DNA of 52,646 nucleotides from positions 1 through 52,646 of the forward strand of contig JAFGEL010000059.1 of assembly GCA_016931615.1 (NCBI GenBank), written 5' to 3'. The notes below the pieces were generated by a model. That model saw only the letters and a list, made by a program, of their open reading frames with translations. It was not told where the DNA came from and made no database searches. Shown here in pieces: positions 9,041-17,851 of the stretch. The position numbers and the translations under genes were made by a program. Positions within the stretch are counted from its first letter, which is position 1. The number at the start of each line of letters is the position of its first letter. This DNA is from Desulfuromonadales bacterium. Its GTDB lineage: Bacteria > Desulfobacterota > Desulfuromonadia > Desulfuromonadales > Geopsychrobacteraceae.

Positions 9041-11176
9041 ATGACTCAGGCTCAAAATGCCCAAACGAACCGATTGAAGGTCTGTATCCTCTGGCATATG
9101 CACCAGCCGGATTACCGTGATCCGATCAGCGGGCATACCCTGCTCCCCTGGACCTGGCTGCACGCCCTGAAAGACTACGGTGAAATGCTTGAAACCATCC
9201 GCGAGACGGATGCGCGCGTCACGGTGAACCTGGTTCCTTCCCTGCTTGAGCAGCTTGAGCGTTACGACAACGGTGAAGACCAGGATCACTGGCTGGAACT
9301 GCTGGCCCGTGAACCGGAACAGCTGGAGGAGAAAGAACGTCAATTTGTCGTCGAACAGTTTTTTTCAGTCAACGAGCAGACCCAGATTTTTTCCCAGCCA
9401 CGTTACCACGAACTGTTCCTGATCCGGGCCGGACATGTCGACTCCGCCGCCCGATATTTCTCCGATCAGGATCTTCTCGATCTTCAGGTCTGGTTTCTGC
9501 TGGCCTGGACCGGTTCCCATCTGCGTCGCAAGTCGCCTCTGGTCTCCGGCCTGCTGAAGCAGGGCAGGCATTTTCGTCCTGAGCAGAAACAGGAATTGTT
9601 ACAGTGCTGTCGCGAAGAGGTCGCAAGGGTTCTTGATCTACATCGGGAACTGGAAGAGGAGGGGTTAATTGAAATTTCCGTAACTCCTTATGCCCACCCG
9701 ATCCTGCCCCTGCTCTGTGACCTGCATACCGCGCAGGAACCGAGTCCAGGACTGCCCCTTCCCGCCGCCGATTTTCGTTACCCCGAAGATGCGCGTTTGC
9801 AGGTGCGTGAGGGGTTGAAAACCGCCGAGCGGATTTTCGGACCGCGACCACGAGGCATGTGGCCCGCCGAAGGCGCCGTCAGTGAAGAGGCGGTCCGGCT
9901 GCTGGCCGAGGAAGGGGCCCTGTGGGCGGCAACCGATGAGGATATCCTGGCTCGCAGCCTCGGCCAGGGGCTGATCGAACGTCACCGGCTGTACCAAATC
10001 TATCAGTTTGCCCGGTTGCCCCTGTTGTTTCGTGATCGTGAGCTTTCCGATCGTATCGGTTTCCTCTACGCGACCTGGAACAGCAAGGATGCGGTTGCTG
10101 ACCTGATGGGGCGCTTGAAACTGATTGCCAAACAGGCTCCCGGCGGCACGGTGGCGATTATTCTCGACGGTGAAAACTGCTGGGAGCGTTATCCTGATAA
10201 TGGTTATCCGTTTCTGCGCGATTTTTACCTCGCCCTGCAGCAGTCTGCCGACATGGAGATGGCAACCATCAAGACAGCGCTGTCGCAGGTTGAGCCCGTT
10301 CCTCTCGAGCGGCTGTCCGCCGGATCCTGGATCCGTGCGGATTTTACCACCTGGATCGGTCATCCCGAAGAGAACCTTGCCTGGGAGCTTCTGCATCAGG
10401 CCCGGCACGATGTCTTCAAGGCTGAGATCACCCACGCCCTTGACCACCCCGATGAGCCGCTCAGCGATCTGGTACGGGAAATGTTAAGGGCTGAAGGGAG
10501 CGACTGGTTCTGGTGGTACGGGGATGAACATACCTCGGCCCAGGCGGATATCTTTGATCGGCTGTTCCGGTTCCACCTCGAAGGTCTCTACCAGTTCCGG
10601 GGGCTCCCCGTTCCCCAGCAATTGCATCAGGCCATCAAGCCGGTGAATATGAAAACTTCCGGTTATGAGCCGACGGCCTGCTTCACGCCCGAGATCAACG
10701 GACGGATTGGCGACTATTTTGAGTGGCTGGCCGCCGGTTGTCTTGAACTGGGAACTGCTGGAGCCATGTATGCCAGTCGCGAAAAACTGGAAAAAGTCTA
10801 TTATGGTTACGATGCGAACTTTATCTATTTTCGCGTCGATCAGATTGATCTGCTGCGCCGCCTCGCCGGGAAAAAAGGTGTTTTTGAAATCCGCCTGCGG
10901 GCGAAAAAGATTTTTTCTCTGCAGTTCGATTTTGTTTCACGGCGTCTGTCGGTTGCCGGCGAAGAGTCCGCTGCCGCCCACGGAGTGGCTGCCCTGGAGC
11001 AGGTTCTCGAGCTGGCCGTTCCTCTCGCCCAAGTGCAGTTTCATCCCGGCGACATTATTTATCTGAGTTGCCATACCTACAAGGATGGACGGGAAAGTGG
11101 CCGTTGGCCCGCAGAGGGAAGCGCGAGCTTCTGCTATCGAGGAGCCGTTTTGCAGCAGGAAAACTGGCTGGTGTAG
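9041..11176 (+). CDS. Glycoside hydrolase family 57 alpha-glucan enzyme
   Basis: A 711-residue GH57 protein. I start it at the ATG at 9041 because AAGGA lies seven bases upstream; an earlier in-frame start at 9011 lacks such a site. The five-region GH57 pattern is visible: HMHQPDY at residues 19-25 (region 1), MWPAEGAV near 273-280 with Glu277 as the expected nucleophile (region 3), and ILDGENCWE with Asp376 as the expected acid/base (region 4). The C-terminal part, after about residue 500, looks like a beta-rich domain. GH57 enzymes act as amylases, amylopullulanases, 4-alpha-glucanotransferases or branching enzymes on alpha-glucans. With a glycogen synthase fusion two genes downstream and no glgB in the window, debranching or transfer on glycogen is likely; the specific activity is open. 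Confidence 0.88.
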   Translation: MTQAQNAQTNRLKVCILWHMHQPDYRDPISGHTLLPWTWLHALKDYGEMLETIRETDARVTVNLVPSLLEQLERYDNGEDQDHWLELLAREPEQLEEKERQFVVEQFFSVNEQTQIFSQPRYHELFLIRAGHVDSAARYFSDQDLLDLQVWFLLAWTGSHLRRKSPLVSGLLKQGRHFRPEQKQELLQCCREEVARVLDLHRELEEEGLIEISVTPYAHPILPLLCDLHTAQEPSPGLPLPAADFRYPEDARLQVREGLKTAERIFGPRPRGMWPAEGAVSEEAVRLLAEEGALWAATDEDILARSLGQGLIERHRLYQIYQFARLPLLFRDRELSDRIGFLYATWNSKDAVADLMGRLKLIAKQAPGGTVAIILDGENCWERYPDNGYPFLRDFYLALQQSADMEMATIKTALSQVEPVPLERLSAGSWIRADFTTWIGHPEENLAWELLHQARHDVFKAEITHALDHPDEPLSDLVREMLRAEGSDWFWWYGDEHTSAQADIFDRLFRFHLEGLYQFRGLPVPQQLHQAIKPVNMKTSGYEPTACFTPEINGRIGDYFEWLAAGCLELGTAGAMYASREKLEKVYYGYDANFIYFRVDQIDLLRRLAGKKGVFEIRLRAKKIFSLQFDFVSRRLSVAGEESAAAHGVAALEQVLELAVPLAQVQFHPGDIIYLSCHTYKDGRESGRWPAEGSASFCYRGAVLQQENWLV

Positions 11177-11232
11177 GATCAGTGTCACGGGGTTGAGGGC
11201 TGAGACCCTGGTGGCCCGGGAAAGGATATATC

Positions 11233-12270
11233 GTGTCGGAGTTGCGTTGGGATCCGTTGAAGAATAACTGGACGATTATGGCTATGGGGCAGGGGCGCCG
11301 GCCCCAGGATTTCTGGCAGCAGCATGATCTGCCGGCCACCGGTTTTTGCCCTTTCTGTCCCGGCTATGAAAGTAAAACACCCTCGGAAATTTACGCCCAC
11401 CGCCCGGGGGGGAGCGCTCGCAACCAGCCCGGCTGGCAGGTCAGGGTTATTCCCAATAAAGTCCCCGCACTGGGGATCGAGGGTGAGCTGGACAATCGGG
11501 CCGAAGGGCTCTATGACCGGATGAACGGCATTGGTGCCCATGAGCTGATCATTGAAACTCCCGACCATCAGACCCAGCTGGCGGATTTGAGCATTGAACA
11601 GATCACTGAAGTTCTCAAAGCCTATCGCGTCCGCATGCTCGATCTGAGAAACGACAGCCGCTTCCGCTATATCTTTATTTTCAAAAACTGCCGCATCGGG
11701 ACCGCGAGCAATATTCAGCATTCCCATTCACAATTGATTGCGGTGCCCCTGATTCCGCCGCTGGTCGCCACCGAACTCGACTGCTGTCGCGATCATTATC
11801 AGCGCAAGGAGCGCTGCCTGGTCTGCGACCTGATTCGCCAGGAACGCCAGGCCAAAGAGCGGATCGTCAAGGATGATGGCAATTTTCTCGTTTATGCTCC
11901 CTATGCTTCGCGCTTTCCTTTTGAGCTGATGATCACCCCGGTTGCTCATCAGCATGATTTTGCGACCCAAACGGACCAGCAGCTGCAGAGTCTGGCCGAA
12001 ACCCTGCGCGATGCCCTGCAGCGGATTCGCAAGGTTCTCAGGGATCCCCCCTATTCATTGATTCTGCACAGTGCTCCGCCCATGCATTCCCGCTGGGGAC
12101 GCCCCGACTACTGGGCGATGCTGCCGGCTAATTATCACTGGCATATCGAACTGGCGCCCAAGCTGACCCGAATGACCGGGTTTGAATGGGGTTCGGGGTT
12201 TCATATCAATCCGACCGCACCGGAAGAAGCCGCAGATTTTCTGCGCCGGGCCGACCTGATTCAGACCTGA
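11233..12270 (+). CDS. galT: GalT-family hexose-1-phosphate nucleotidyltransferase / possible ADP-glucose phosphorylase
   Basis: A 345-residue member of the galactose-1-phosphate uridylyltransferase branch of the HIT superfamily. It begins with GTG at 11233, with AGGA about seven bases upstream. Two metal-type pairs are present, CPFC at residues 39-42 and CLVC near 196, and the active-site triad is HSHSQ with His163 and His165; His165 should carry the nucleotidyl group. Bacterial Leloir-pathway GalT usually has HPHxQ; the HSHSQ form followed by IAVPLIPP resembles the plant GalT homologue shown to be an ADP-glucose phosphorylase. Being sandwiched between two glycogen enzymes, with no galK or galE nearby, also points toward glucose-1-phosphate or ADP-glucose. 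The gal symbol is by family only. Confidence 0.82.
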   Translation: MSELRWDPLKNNWTIMAMGQGRRPQDFWQQHDLPATGFCPFCPGYESKTPSEIYAHRPGGSARNQPGWQVRVIPNKVPALGIEGELDNRAEGLYDRMNGIGAHELIIETPDHQTQLADLSIEQITEVLKAYRVRMLDLRNDSRFRYIFIFKNCRIGTASNIQHSHSQLIAVPLIPPLVATELDCCRDHYQRKERCLVCDLIRQERQAKERIVKDDGNFLVYAPYASRFPFELMITPVAHQHDFATQTDQQLQSLAETLRDALQRIRKVLRDPPYSLILHSAPPMHSRWGRPDYWAMLPANYHWHIELAPKLTRMTGFEWGSGFHINPTAPEEAADFLRRADLIQT

Positions 12271-12271
12271 T

Positions 12272-15200
12272 ATGATGAACTCGGATTTTTCTCAAACCTA
12301 TTATCCGCTGGGCTTTCAATGTGGTCGTAACGCCTGGGAAACCACCAGGCTGACGCCCCAGTTTGCGGCAAATAATCATCCGCAGAGCAGCTATTTTCGC
12401 CACCTGCTGGCCGACCACCTGCGCATCAGTCGAGGGTCATCTCTCACTGCCGCCGAAATGGAGCTCTGGGCTGTCATGAACCAGACGCTGCGGCTGATTG
12501 CCGATGATTTCCTGTCGCGTCGGGATTTTCACGAACGGGGAGGGGTTTTTCAGCTCTCCGGTCAGCCAGTTGAGTTCGCCGAAAAGTCACAGTTGTTCAA
12601 TCATTTCCTGGCTTACTTTCCCTCCCCGCCGATCGAATTGGGCACGACGACGGGAAACCGGCTGGTTGAGTTACTGGAAGAGCAGAATCAAAGCAAAGAA
12701 CTGCTGCTCGAATTGATCCTGCTTTATGTGCAGAGTCTGAACCCGGCTCTCAGGGATGGACGTGAGTTGTTTGCCGCAGAGGAACAGCAACTGCAGGATC
12801 ACTGTGCCTACCGCCGTCAGCTCGAGCTTTTCGACAGCTCGCTGCCCTTCAGCGAGGATATTCACAGCTCCCGTCCCCAGGCCCTGTTGTCCCGTCTTCT
12901 TGAACCGATTCGCAAAGGGAAAACCCTGCGTGAACAGCTCGATTTTCTGCTTGAAGCCTGGGGAGGCATGCTTCCGGATGACCTTCGTGAGCGGATTGCT
13001 ACGGCCTATGTCCAGTTGGAGAGGGAAGGTTTCGGTGCCGGGCCCCCGGGGGAAGCGGAGCTGTCGGTCCTTGATCCCGCCACCCATAGCGATGAGGAAT
13101 ATGCTGATTTTTCTGTTGATCTCGACTGGATGCCGCGCACCGTTCTGCTGGCGAAATCAACCTATGTCTGGCTGCAGCAGCTGTCAGCCAGATACCAGTA
13201 CCCGATCAGGACCCTCGACCGGATCCCCGATAGCGAGCTGGACAATCTGGCCCGCTGCGGTTTCACCAGCCTGTGGATGATCGGCATCTGGCAGCGCTCG
13301 AAAGCCTCTTTAAAAGTCAAGAATCTTTCCGGACAGGTGCAGGTGGCGGCGTCTGCCTATGCCATCGACGATTACCGGATTGCCGATGACCTGGGTGGTG
13401 AGCAGGCTCTGGAAAATCTGCGCCGGCGCTGCCGAGAGCGTAATATCGACCTGGCTTGTGACGTGGTCACCAATCATACCGGAATCGAATCGGCACTCAT
13501 GCGTGAGCATCCCGACTGGTTTATTCAACTGGCCTATCCGCCCTATCCCGGTTACCGCTTCAGTGGCCCCGATCTGAGTGATGATCCTGAATACTCTATT
13601 CAGATCGAGGATGGTTATTTCGACCACAGCGAGGCCGCTGTTGTCTGCCGCTATCAGCATCGTCACAGCGGTGAAGTGCGTTACATCTATCATGGCAATG
13701 ACGGCACCCACCTGCCCTGGAACGATACCGCTCAGCTGAATTATCTGCTGCCACAGGTGCGTGAGGCGATGATTCAACTGATCATTCGGGTCGCGCAGCG
13801 TTTCCGGATTATCCGTTTTGATGCCGCCATGACTCTGGCGAAACGCCATTTTCAAAGACTCTGGTACCCGTTGCCGGGCGGCGGCGCAGGTGTTCCGTCA
13901 CGGGAAGATCACGCCCTCAGCCGGGAGGAATTCGAACGTCATTTTCCCCAGGAATTCTGGCGTGAACTGGTTGACCGGGTGCGGGTAGAAGCCCCCGAAA
14001 CCCTGCTGGTGGCGGAAGCCTTCTGGCTGATGGAGGGCTATTTTGTCCGCACTCTGGGGATGCACCGGGTCTACAACAGCGCCTTTATGAACATGCTCAA
14101 GCGCGAAGAAAACGCTAAATATCGCCAGACGATCAAGAATATTCTGGCTTTTGACCCGGCGATTCTGCAGCGCTTTGTCAATTTTATGAGCAATCCGGAT
14201 GAAAAGCCGGCTGTCGAGCAGTTTGGCGACGGTGATAAATATTTCTGTGTTGCGACCATGCTGGCGACCATGCCGGGCCTGCCGATGTTCGGCCACGGTC
14301 AGGTTGAAGGGCTGCATGAGAAATACGGCATGGAATACCTGGCTCCGCGCTGGGATGAACAGCCGAACCGAGAGCTGATAGCCCGTCATGAGCGACAGCT
14401 GTTTCCCCTGCTGCGCCGGCGGGCCCTGTTCAGCGGGGCTGAGCGTTTTCAGCTCTATGACTTCGAATCGGTCTACGGCAGTGAAGAGGACGTGTTTGTT
14501 TACAGTAATGGCCTGGGTGAGCGTACGACCCTGGTTATCTGTAACAATTCGTCCAAGTCGATCAGCGGGAGGATCGGTGCCCCGGCGAAGATGGCGGACA
14601 AGGAAGGGATCAGCGTCATTGCCGCCTGCGGAATCGATGTTTCCCAGGCTTTTGTTCTGCTGGTTGATCAGGGCAGCGGGCAGCAATCTCTGCAGCCGGC
14701 TGGAGCTTTGGCCAGCGGGGGGGAATTTTACCTTGATGCCTACGCGCATCATGCCTTTGGCGAATTTCACCCGTTAAGCGATCCGGATGGCCGCTGGCTG
14801 ACGCTCTGGCAGCGCCATGGCGGGAGGGCCCGTAAAAATCTTTACCTCGATCATGCGGCCATGCTGTTCGAGCAGACCTGGGAACCGGCACAAGCGCTGC
14901 TGGCGGTTTCGCGTCCTGAGCGGGCCAAGCGCCGCGTGGAGGAACTGCTGGCGCAGCATCTGGCGGCCTACGCCGGCGATCATTTCGCGAGGATCCCGGT
15001 TGATGACCTCCTGGAAGTGCTGACCCATGTGATTTATCCCGATATCAGCCTGGAAAAACGGCATCTTACTGAACTTGCCGAAAGGCTGGCGGCTTGCGAT
15101 CCGGCTGATCCGGAAAGTTTGTTCCGTCTCCTGGAGCGACTGTGCAATGACCAGGATTTCAGGGGGTTGCTGGGATGTCACTATTTCGATCATGTCGACT

Positions 15201-16903
15201 GGTTGAACAGGGAAAAACTTTCCGGGTTCTGCCTGCTGATTCTGCAGCTGGAGCTGTTGACCTGCCAACGTGATCCAGAAAAGGTCCCGGTGCAGATGCG
15301 GGACAGAATCATTGTGTGGCTGCGTCGGCTGCAAAAAATCCTGCGCCTGGCCGAAAAGCTTGGTTTCCGCGCCGATGAACTGCTTGAGACCCTCGATCCG
15401 ACGGCAATTTCAGGGCGTGCTATTACCGTAAATAAACGCACAGCGAAAAAAATCCTGTTTGTCGCGTCCGAGGCGACCCCCTTTGCCAAAACCGGCGGGT
15501 TGGCGGATGTCGTCGGTTCATTGCCGCGGGCCTTACGCCAACTGGGGCATGATGTCCAGGTGGTTGTCCCCTGCTACAGAAGTGCGCAAAAGGCCCCGGT
15601 TGCCCCGGTGAAGAGCGGGTACAGTGTCGAAATCGTCATGCAGGACAGGACCTGCCGGGGCAGTTTGAAGCGGGCAGTGTACGACGGAGTCCCCTATTGG
15701 TTGGTTGATACGCCGGAGTTCTTTGACCGGGAAGAGCTCTACGGAACAGAGGCGGGGGATTATCCTGATAATGCCTTACGCTTCGGTTTCTTCTCCCGGG
15801 CGGTTCTGGAGATGGCCAAGGTTATTAATTTCAGGCCCGAGGTCATTCACGTGCATGACTGGCAGGTGGGACTGATCCCTGCACTGCTCAAAACCCGCTA
15901 TGCAAGCCAGGAATTCTACTCTGCGACCCGGACCGTGCTGACCATCCACAACCTCGGTTACCAGGGGATGTTTCCTCTCTCGATTCTTTCAGATCTTGAC
16001 CTTCCCGGGGAATTCGGATCTCCGGAAGCCCTGGAATATTATGGCCGAGTGTCTTTTTTGAAGGGGGGAATCAATTTTGCCGATCTGGTGACAACGGTAT
16101 CGCAACGCTATTGCCTCGAAATTCAGGAACCGGAACAGGGACTGGGGTTTGACGGTCTGTTACGGGCTCGCCGTGACCACCTTTGCGGCATCATCAACGG
16201 TCTGGATCAGCGGATCTGGAATCCGCAAGCTGATCAACAGATTGCCGCCGGTTTTTCGGCGGCAAATCTGAGAGGGAAAAGTGTCTGCAAGAAACAGCTG
16301 CAAAGGGAGCTGGGCCTCGAACAGAATCCGACGAAACCGTTAATTGCCGTCATCAGTCGGCTTGATCAGCAAAAAGGGATCGATCTGATTCGGGATATCT
16401 GGTCGCAGCTTCTGGAACGGAATATTCAGTTTGTTCTGCTCGGTTCCGGGAACCGTGAACAGATGGCGTTCTGGCAGGCGCAGCAGGAAAAAAATGCCGG
16501 GCAGGTCTCGATCAACCTCCTCTTCAACGAGGGCTTATCCCATCGGCTTTACGCGGCCGCTGACCTGTTGCTGGTGCCGAGCCGCTATGAGCCCTGCGGG
16601 CTGACCCAGATGATCGCCCTGCAATACGGGGCCTTACCGCTGGTTCGGCGGACCGGCGGTCTGGCTGATAGCGTGGTGGATATCGATGAATTTCCGCACA
16701 CGGGTTACGGCTTTGTGTTTGATCATGCCGAGCCCCGTGAGCTTCTGGCCGCGCTTGATCGAGCCCTGGCTCTGTACGCTCAGCGGCGTCGCTGGAAGAC
16801 GGTTGTTAAACGCGGCATGACCAGGGATTTCAGCTGGAGCCAATCGGCGGAAAAATATCTGCAGCTCTACCGACAGCTCGACGTTTCACCCCCCGTGAGC
16901 TGA
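12272..16903 (+). CDS. glgA: Fusion of a GH13 amylase-like region to glycogen synthase (GT5)
   Basis: A single 1543-residue frame, two to three times the length of a normal GlgA. Residues about 330-760 form a GH13 barrel: ACDVVTNHTG with Asp397 (region I), RFDAAM with nucleophile Asp517 (II), VAEAFW with acid/base Glu582 (III) and NPDEKPA at 641-647 (IV), where the usual His of NHD is Pro642. Residues 1-330 and 760-1055 are helical and unassigned. Residues about 1059-1543 are a full GT5 glycogen synthase: ILFVASEATPFAKTGGLADV with the ADP-glucose-binding Lys1073, and RYEPCGLTQM with Glu1440. No stop or frameshift interrupts the join. The gene starts 1 base after galT. It should elongate alpha-1,4-glucan from ADP-glucose; the GH13 part may trim, transfer or prime the chain. 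Confidence 0.92.
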   Translation: MMNSDFSQTYYPLGFQCGRNAWETTRLTPQFAANNHPQSSYFRHLLADHLRISRGSSLTAAEMELWAVMNQTLRLIADDFLSRRDFHERGGVFQLSGQPVEFAEKSQLFNHFLAYFPSPPIELGTTTGNRLVELLEEQNQSKELLLELILLYVQSLNPALRDGRELFAAEEQQLQDHCAYRRQLELFDSSLPFSEDIHSSRPQALLSRLLEPIRKGKTLREQLDFLLEAWGGMLPDDLRERIATAYVQLEREGFGAGPPGEAELSVLDPATHSDEEYADFSVDLDWMPRTVLLAKSTYVWLQQLSARYQYPIRTLDRIPDSELDNLARCGFTSLWMIGIWQRSKASLKVKNLSGQVQVAASAYAIDDYRIADDLGGEQALENLRRRCRERNIDLACDVVTNHTGIESALMREHPDWFIQLAYPPYPGYRFSGPDLSDDPEYSIQIEDGYFDHSEAAVVCRYQHRHSGEVRYIYHGNDGTHLPWNDTAQLNYLLPQVREAMIQLIIRVAQRFRIIRFDAAMTLAKRHFQRLWYPLPGGGAGVPSREDHALSREEFERHFPQEFWRELVDRVRVEAPETLLVAEAFWLMEGYFVRTLGMHRVYNSAFMNMLKREENAKYRQTIKNILAFDPAILQRFVNFMSNPDEKPAVEQFGDGDKYFCVATMLATMPGLPMFGHGQVEGLHEKYGMEYLAPRWDEQPNRELIARHERQLFPLLRRRALFSGAERFQLYDFESVYGSEEDVFVYSNGLGERTTLVICNNSSKSISGRIGAPAKMADKEGISVIAACGIDVSQAFVLLVDQGSGQQSLQPAGALASGGEFYLDAYAHHAFGEFHPLSDPDGRWLTLWQRHGGRARKNLYLDHAAMLFEQTWEPAQALLAVSRPERAKRRVEELLAQHLAAYAGDHFARIPVDDLLEVLTHVIYPDISLEKRHLTELAERLAACDPADPESLFRLLERLCNDQDFRGLLGCHYFDHVDWLNREKLSGFCLLILQLELLTCQRDPEKVPVQMRDRIIVWLRRLQKILRLAEKLGFRADELLETLDPTAISGRAITVNKRTAKKILFVASEATPFAKTGGLADVVGSLPRALRQLGHDVQVVVPCYRSAQKAPVAPVKSGYSVEIVMQDRTCRGSLKRAVYDGVPYWLVDTPEFFDREELYGTEAGDYPDNALRFGFFSRAVLEMAKVINFRPEVIHVHDWQVGLIPALLKTRYASQEFYSATRTVLTIHNLGYQGMFPLSILSDLDLPGEFGSPEALEYYGRVSFLKGGINFADLVTTVSQRYCLEIQEPEQGLGFDGLLRARRDHLCGIINGLDQRIWNPQADQQIAAGFSAANLRGKSVCKKQLQRELGLEQNPTKPLIAVISRLDQQKGIDLIRDIWSQLLERNIQFVLLGSGNREQMAFWQAQQEKNAGQVSINLLFNEGLSHRLYAAADLLLVPSRYEPCGLTQMIALQYGALPLVRRTGGLADSVVDIDEFPHTGYGFVFDHAEPRELLAALDRALALYAQRRRWKTVVKRGMTRDFSWSQSAEKYLQLYRQLDVSPPVS

Positions 16904-16910
16904 TGTTGAG

Positions 16911-16932
16911 GACCTCATATCGGTATGAGGTC
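16911..16932 (+). terminator. Hairpin after the glycogen operon
   Basis: GACCTCATA (16911-16919) and TATGAGGTC (16924-16932) pair perfectly around TCGG, just after the glycogen synthase stop. There is no strong T-run after it, so it may be a weak terminator or an mRNA-stabilising hairpin. Confidence 0.45.
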
Positions 16933-16993
16933 TGCTGAACTGTGACTTGTTTATTAACTGGCTGTCTGAATGAGATGATGAAAGGGAGAGACG

Positions 16994-17851
16994 ATGAAGA
17001 GACTGATTTTCATTCTCTGTGTTGCCCTGCTGGTCAGTGGCTGTGCCGGTAAGCGCCATTATTCCAGCAGCTTGATGGATTATCTCTATCCGAACAGTCA
17101 AAGGGAAGTGATCCCGAGCATGCCGACCCTGGATGTGCCGCTCAAGGTTGGTATTGCTTTTGTTCCCAATCAATCGATCAGAGGGGACGGAAGCTTCTGG
17201 TCGTGGAGTGGCCAGCGTCCGCATGCGGTCCCGATCAGTGAAAAAGAACGCATGGAGTTGATGGCCGGAGTTGCCAGGGAATTCGAGCAGCAGGACTTTA
17301 TCTCCAGTATTGAGCTGATCCCGAGTGGGTATCTGACCGCCTCCGGCGGCTTTGATAATCTTGAGCAGATCAGGACCATGTATGGTCTCGATGTTATTGC
17401 CCTGCTTTCCTATGATCAGGTTCAGAATACCGATGAAGGATTCATGTCGTTAAGCTACTGGACGATCATCGGCGCCTACATGGTCAGAGGGGAAAAGAAT
17501 TCCACCAACACTCTGCTCGATGCGGCGGTTTTTCACATTCCCAGCAAGAGCTTGCTGTTTCGGGCTCCCGGCACCAGCTTTGTGAAGGGGAAGGCGACCC
17601 CGGTCAATCTTGACGAACAGCTACGCAAAGATGCTGCGGAAGGGTTGCAACTGGCCTCGGCGCAGATGATCGACAATCTCAAAATCCAGTTGGACCTGTT
17701 TAAACAGAAAGTCAAGGAACAGCCTGAAAAATACCAGGTGACCTACCGTCCCGGGTCCAGTTATGGGGGCAGTATCCAGACCTGGTTGTCGCTGGTGATG
17801 GTTGCGGTCGGGGTTTTCGCGGGAGTGTCCGGATGGCGCAGAAGAAAATGA
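16994..17851 (+). CDS. Rhombotarget lipoprotein (rhombosortase substrate)
   Basis: A 285-residue lipoprotein with a signal peptide and lipobox LVSGC (Cys17). The body is a soluble domain of mixed strands and helices that does not match a known enzyme. The C-terminus has the tripartite sorting signal seen in GlyGly-CTERM-like proteins: a Gly-Gly pair at 258-259 (SSYGGSIQ), one membrane helix (WLSLVMVAVGVFAGVSG) and a basic end (WRRRK). This matches the rhombotarget lipoprotein family (TIGR04179 as I recall it), which is encoded next to a rhombosortase. The last 19 bases overlap the rhombosortase gene. The protein would be anchored at both ends until the protease cuts near the Gly-Gly. Its own function is unknown. 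Confidence 0.85.
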   Translation: MKRLIFILCVALLVSGCAGKRHYSSSLMDYLYPNSQREVIPSMPTLDVPLKVGIAFVPNQSIRGDGSFWSWSGQRPHAVPISEKERMELMAGVAREFEQQDFISSIELIPSGYLTASGGFDNLEQIRTMYGLDVIALLSYDQVQNTDEGFMSLSYWTIIGAYMVRGEKNSTNTLLDAAVFHIPSKSLLFRAPGTSFVKGKATPVNLDEQLRKDAAEGLQLASAQMIDNLKIQLDLFKQKVKEQPEKYQVTYRPGSSYGGSIQTWLSLVMVAVGVFAGVSGWRRRK

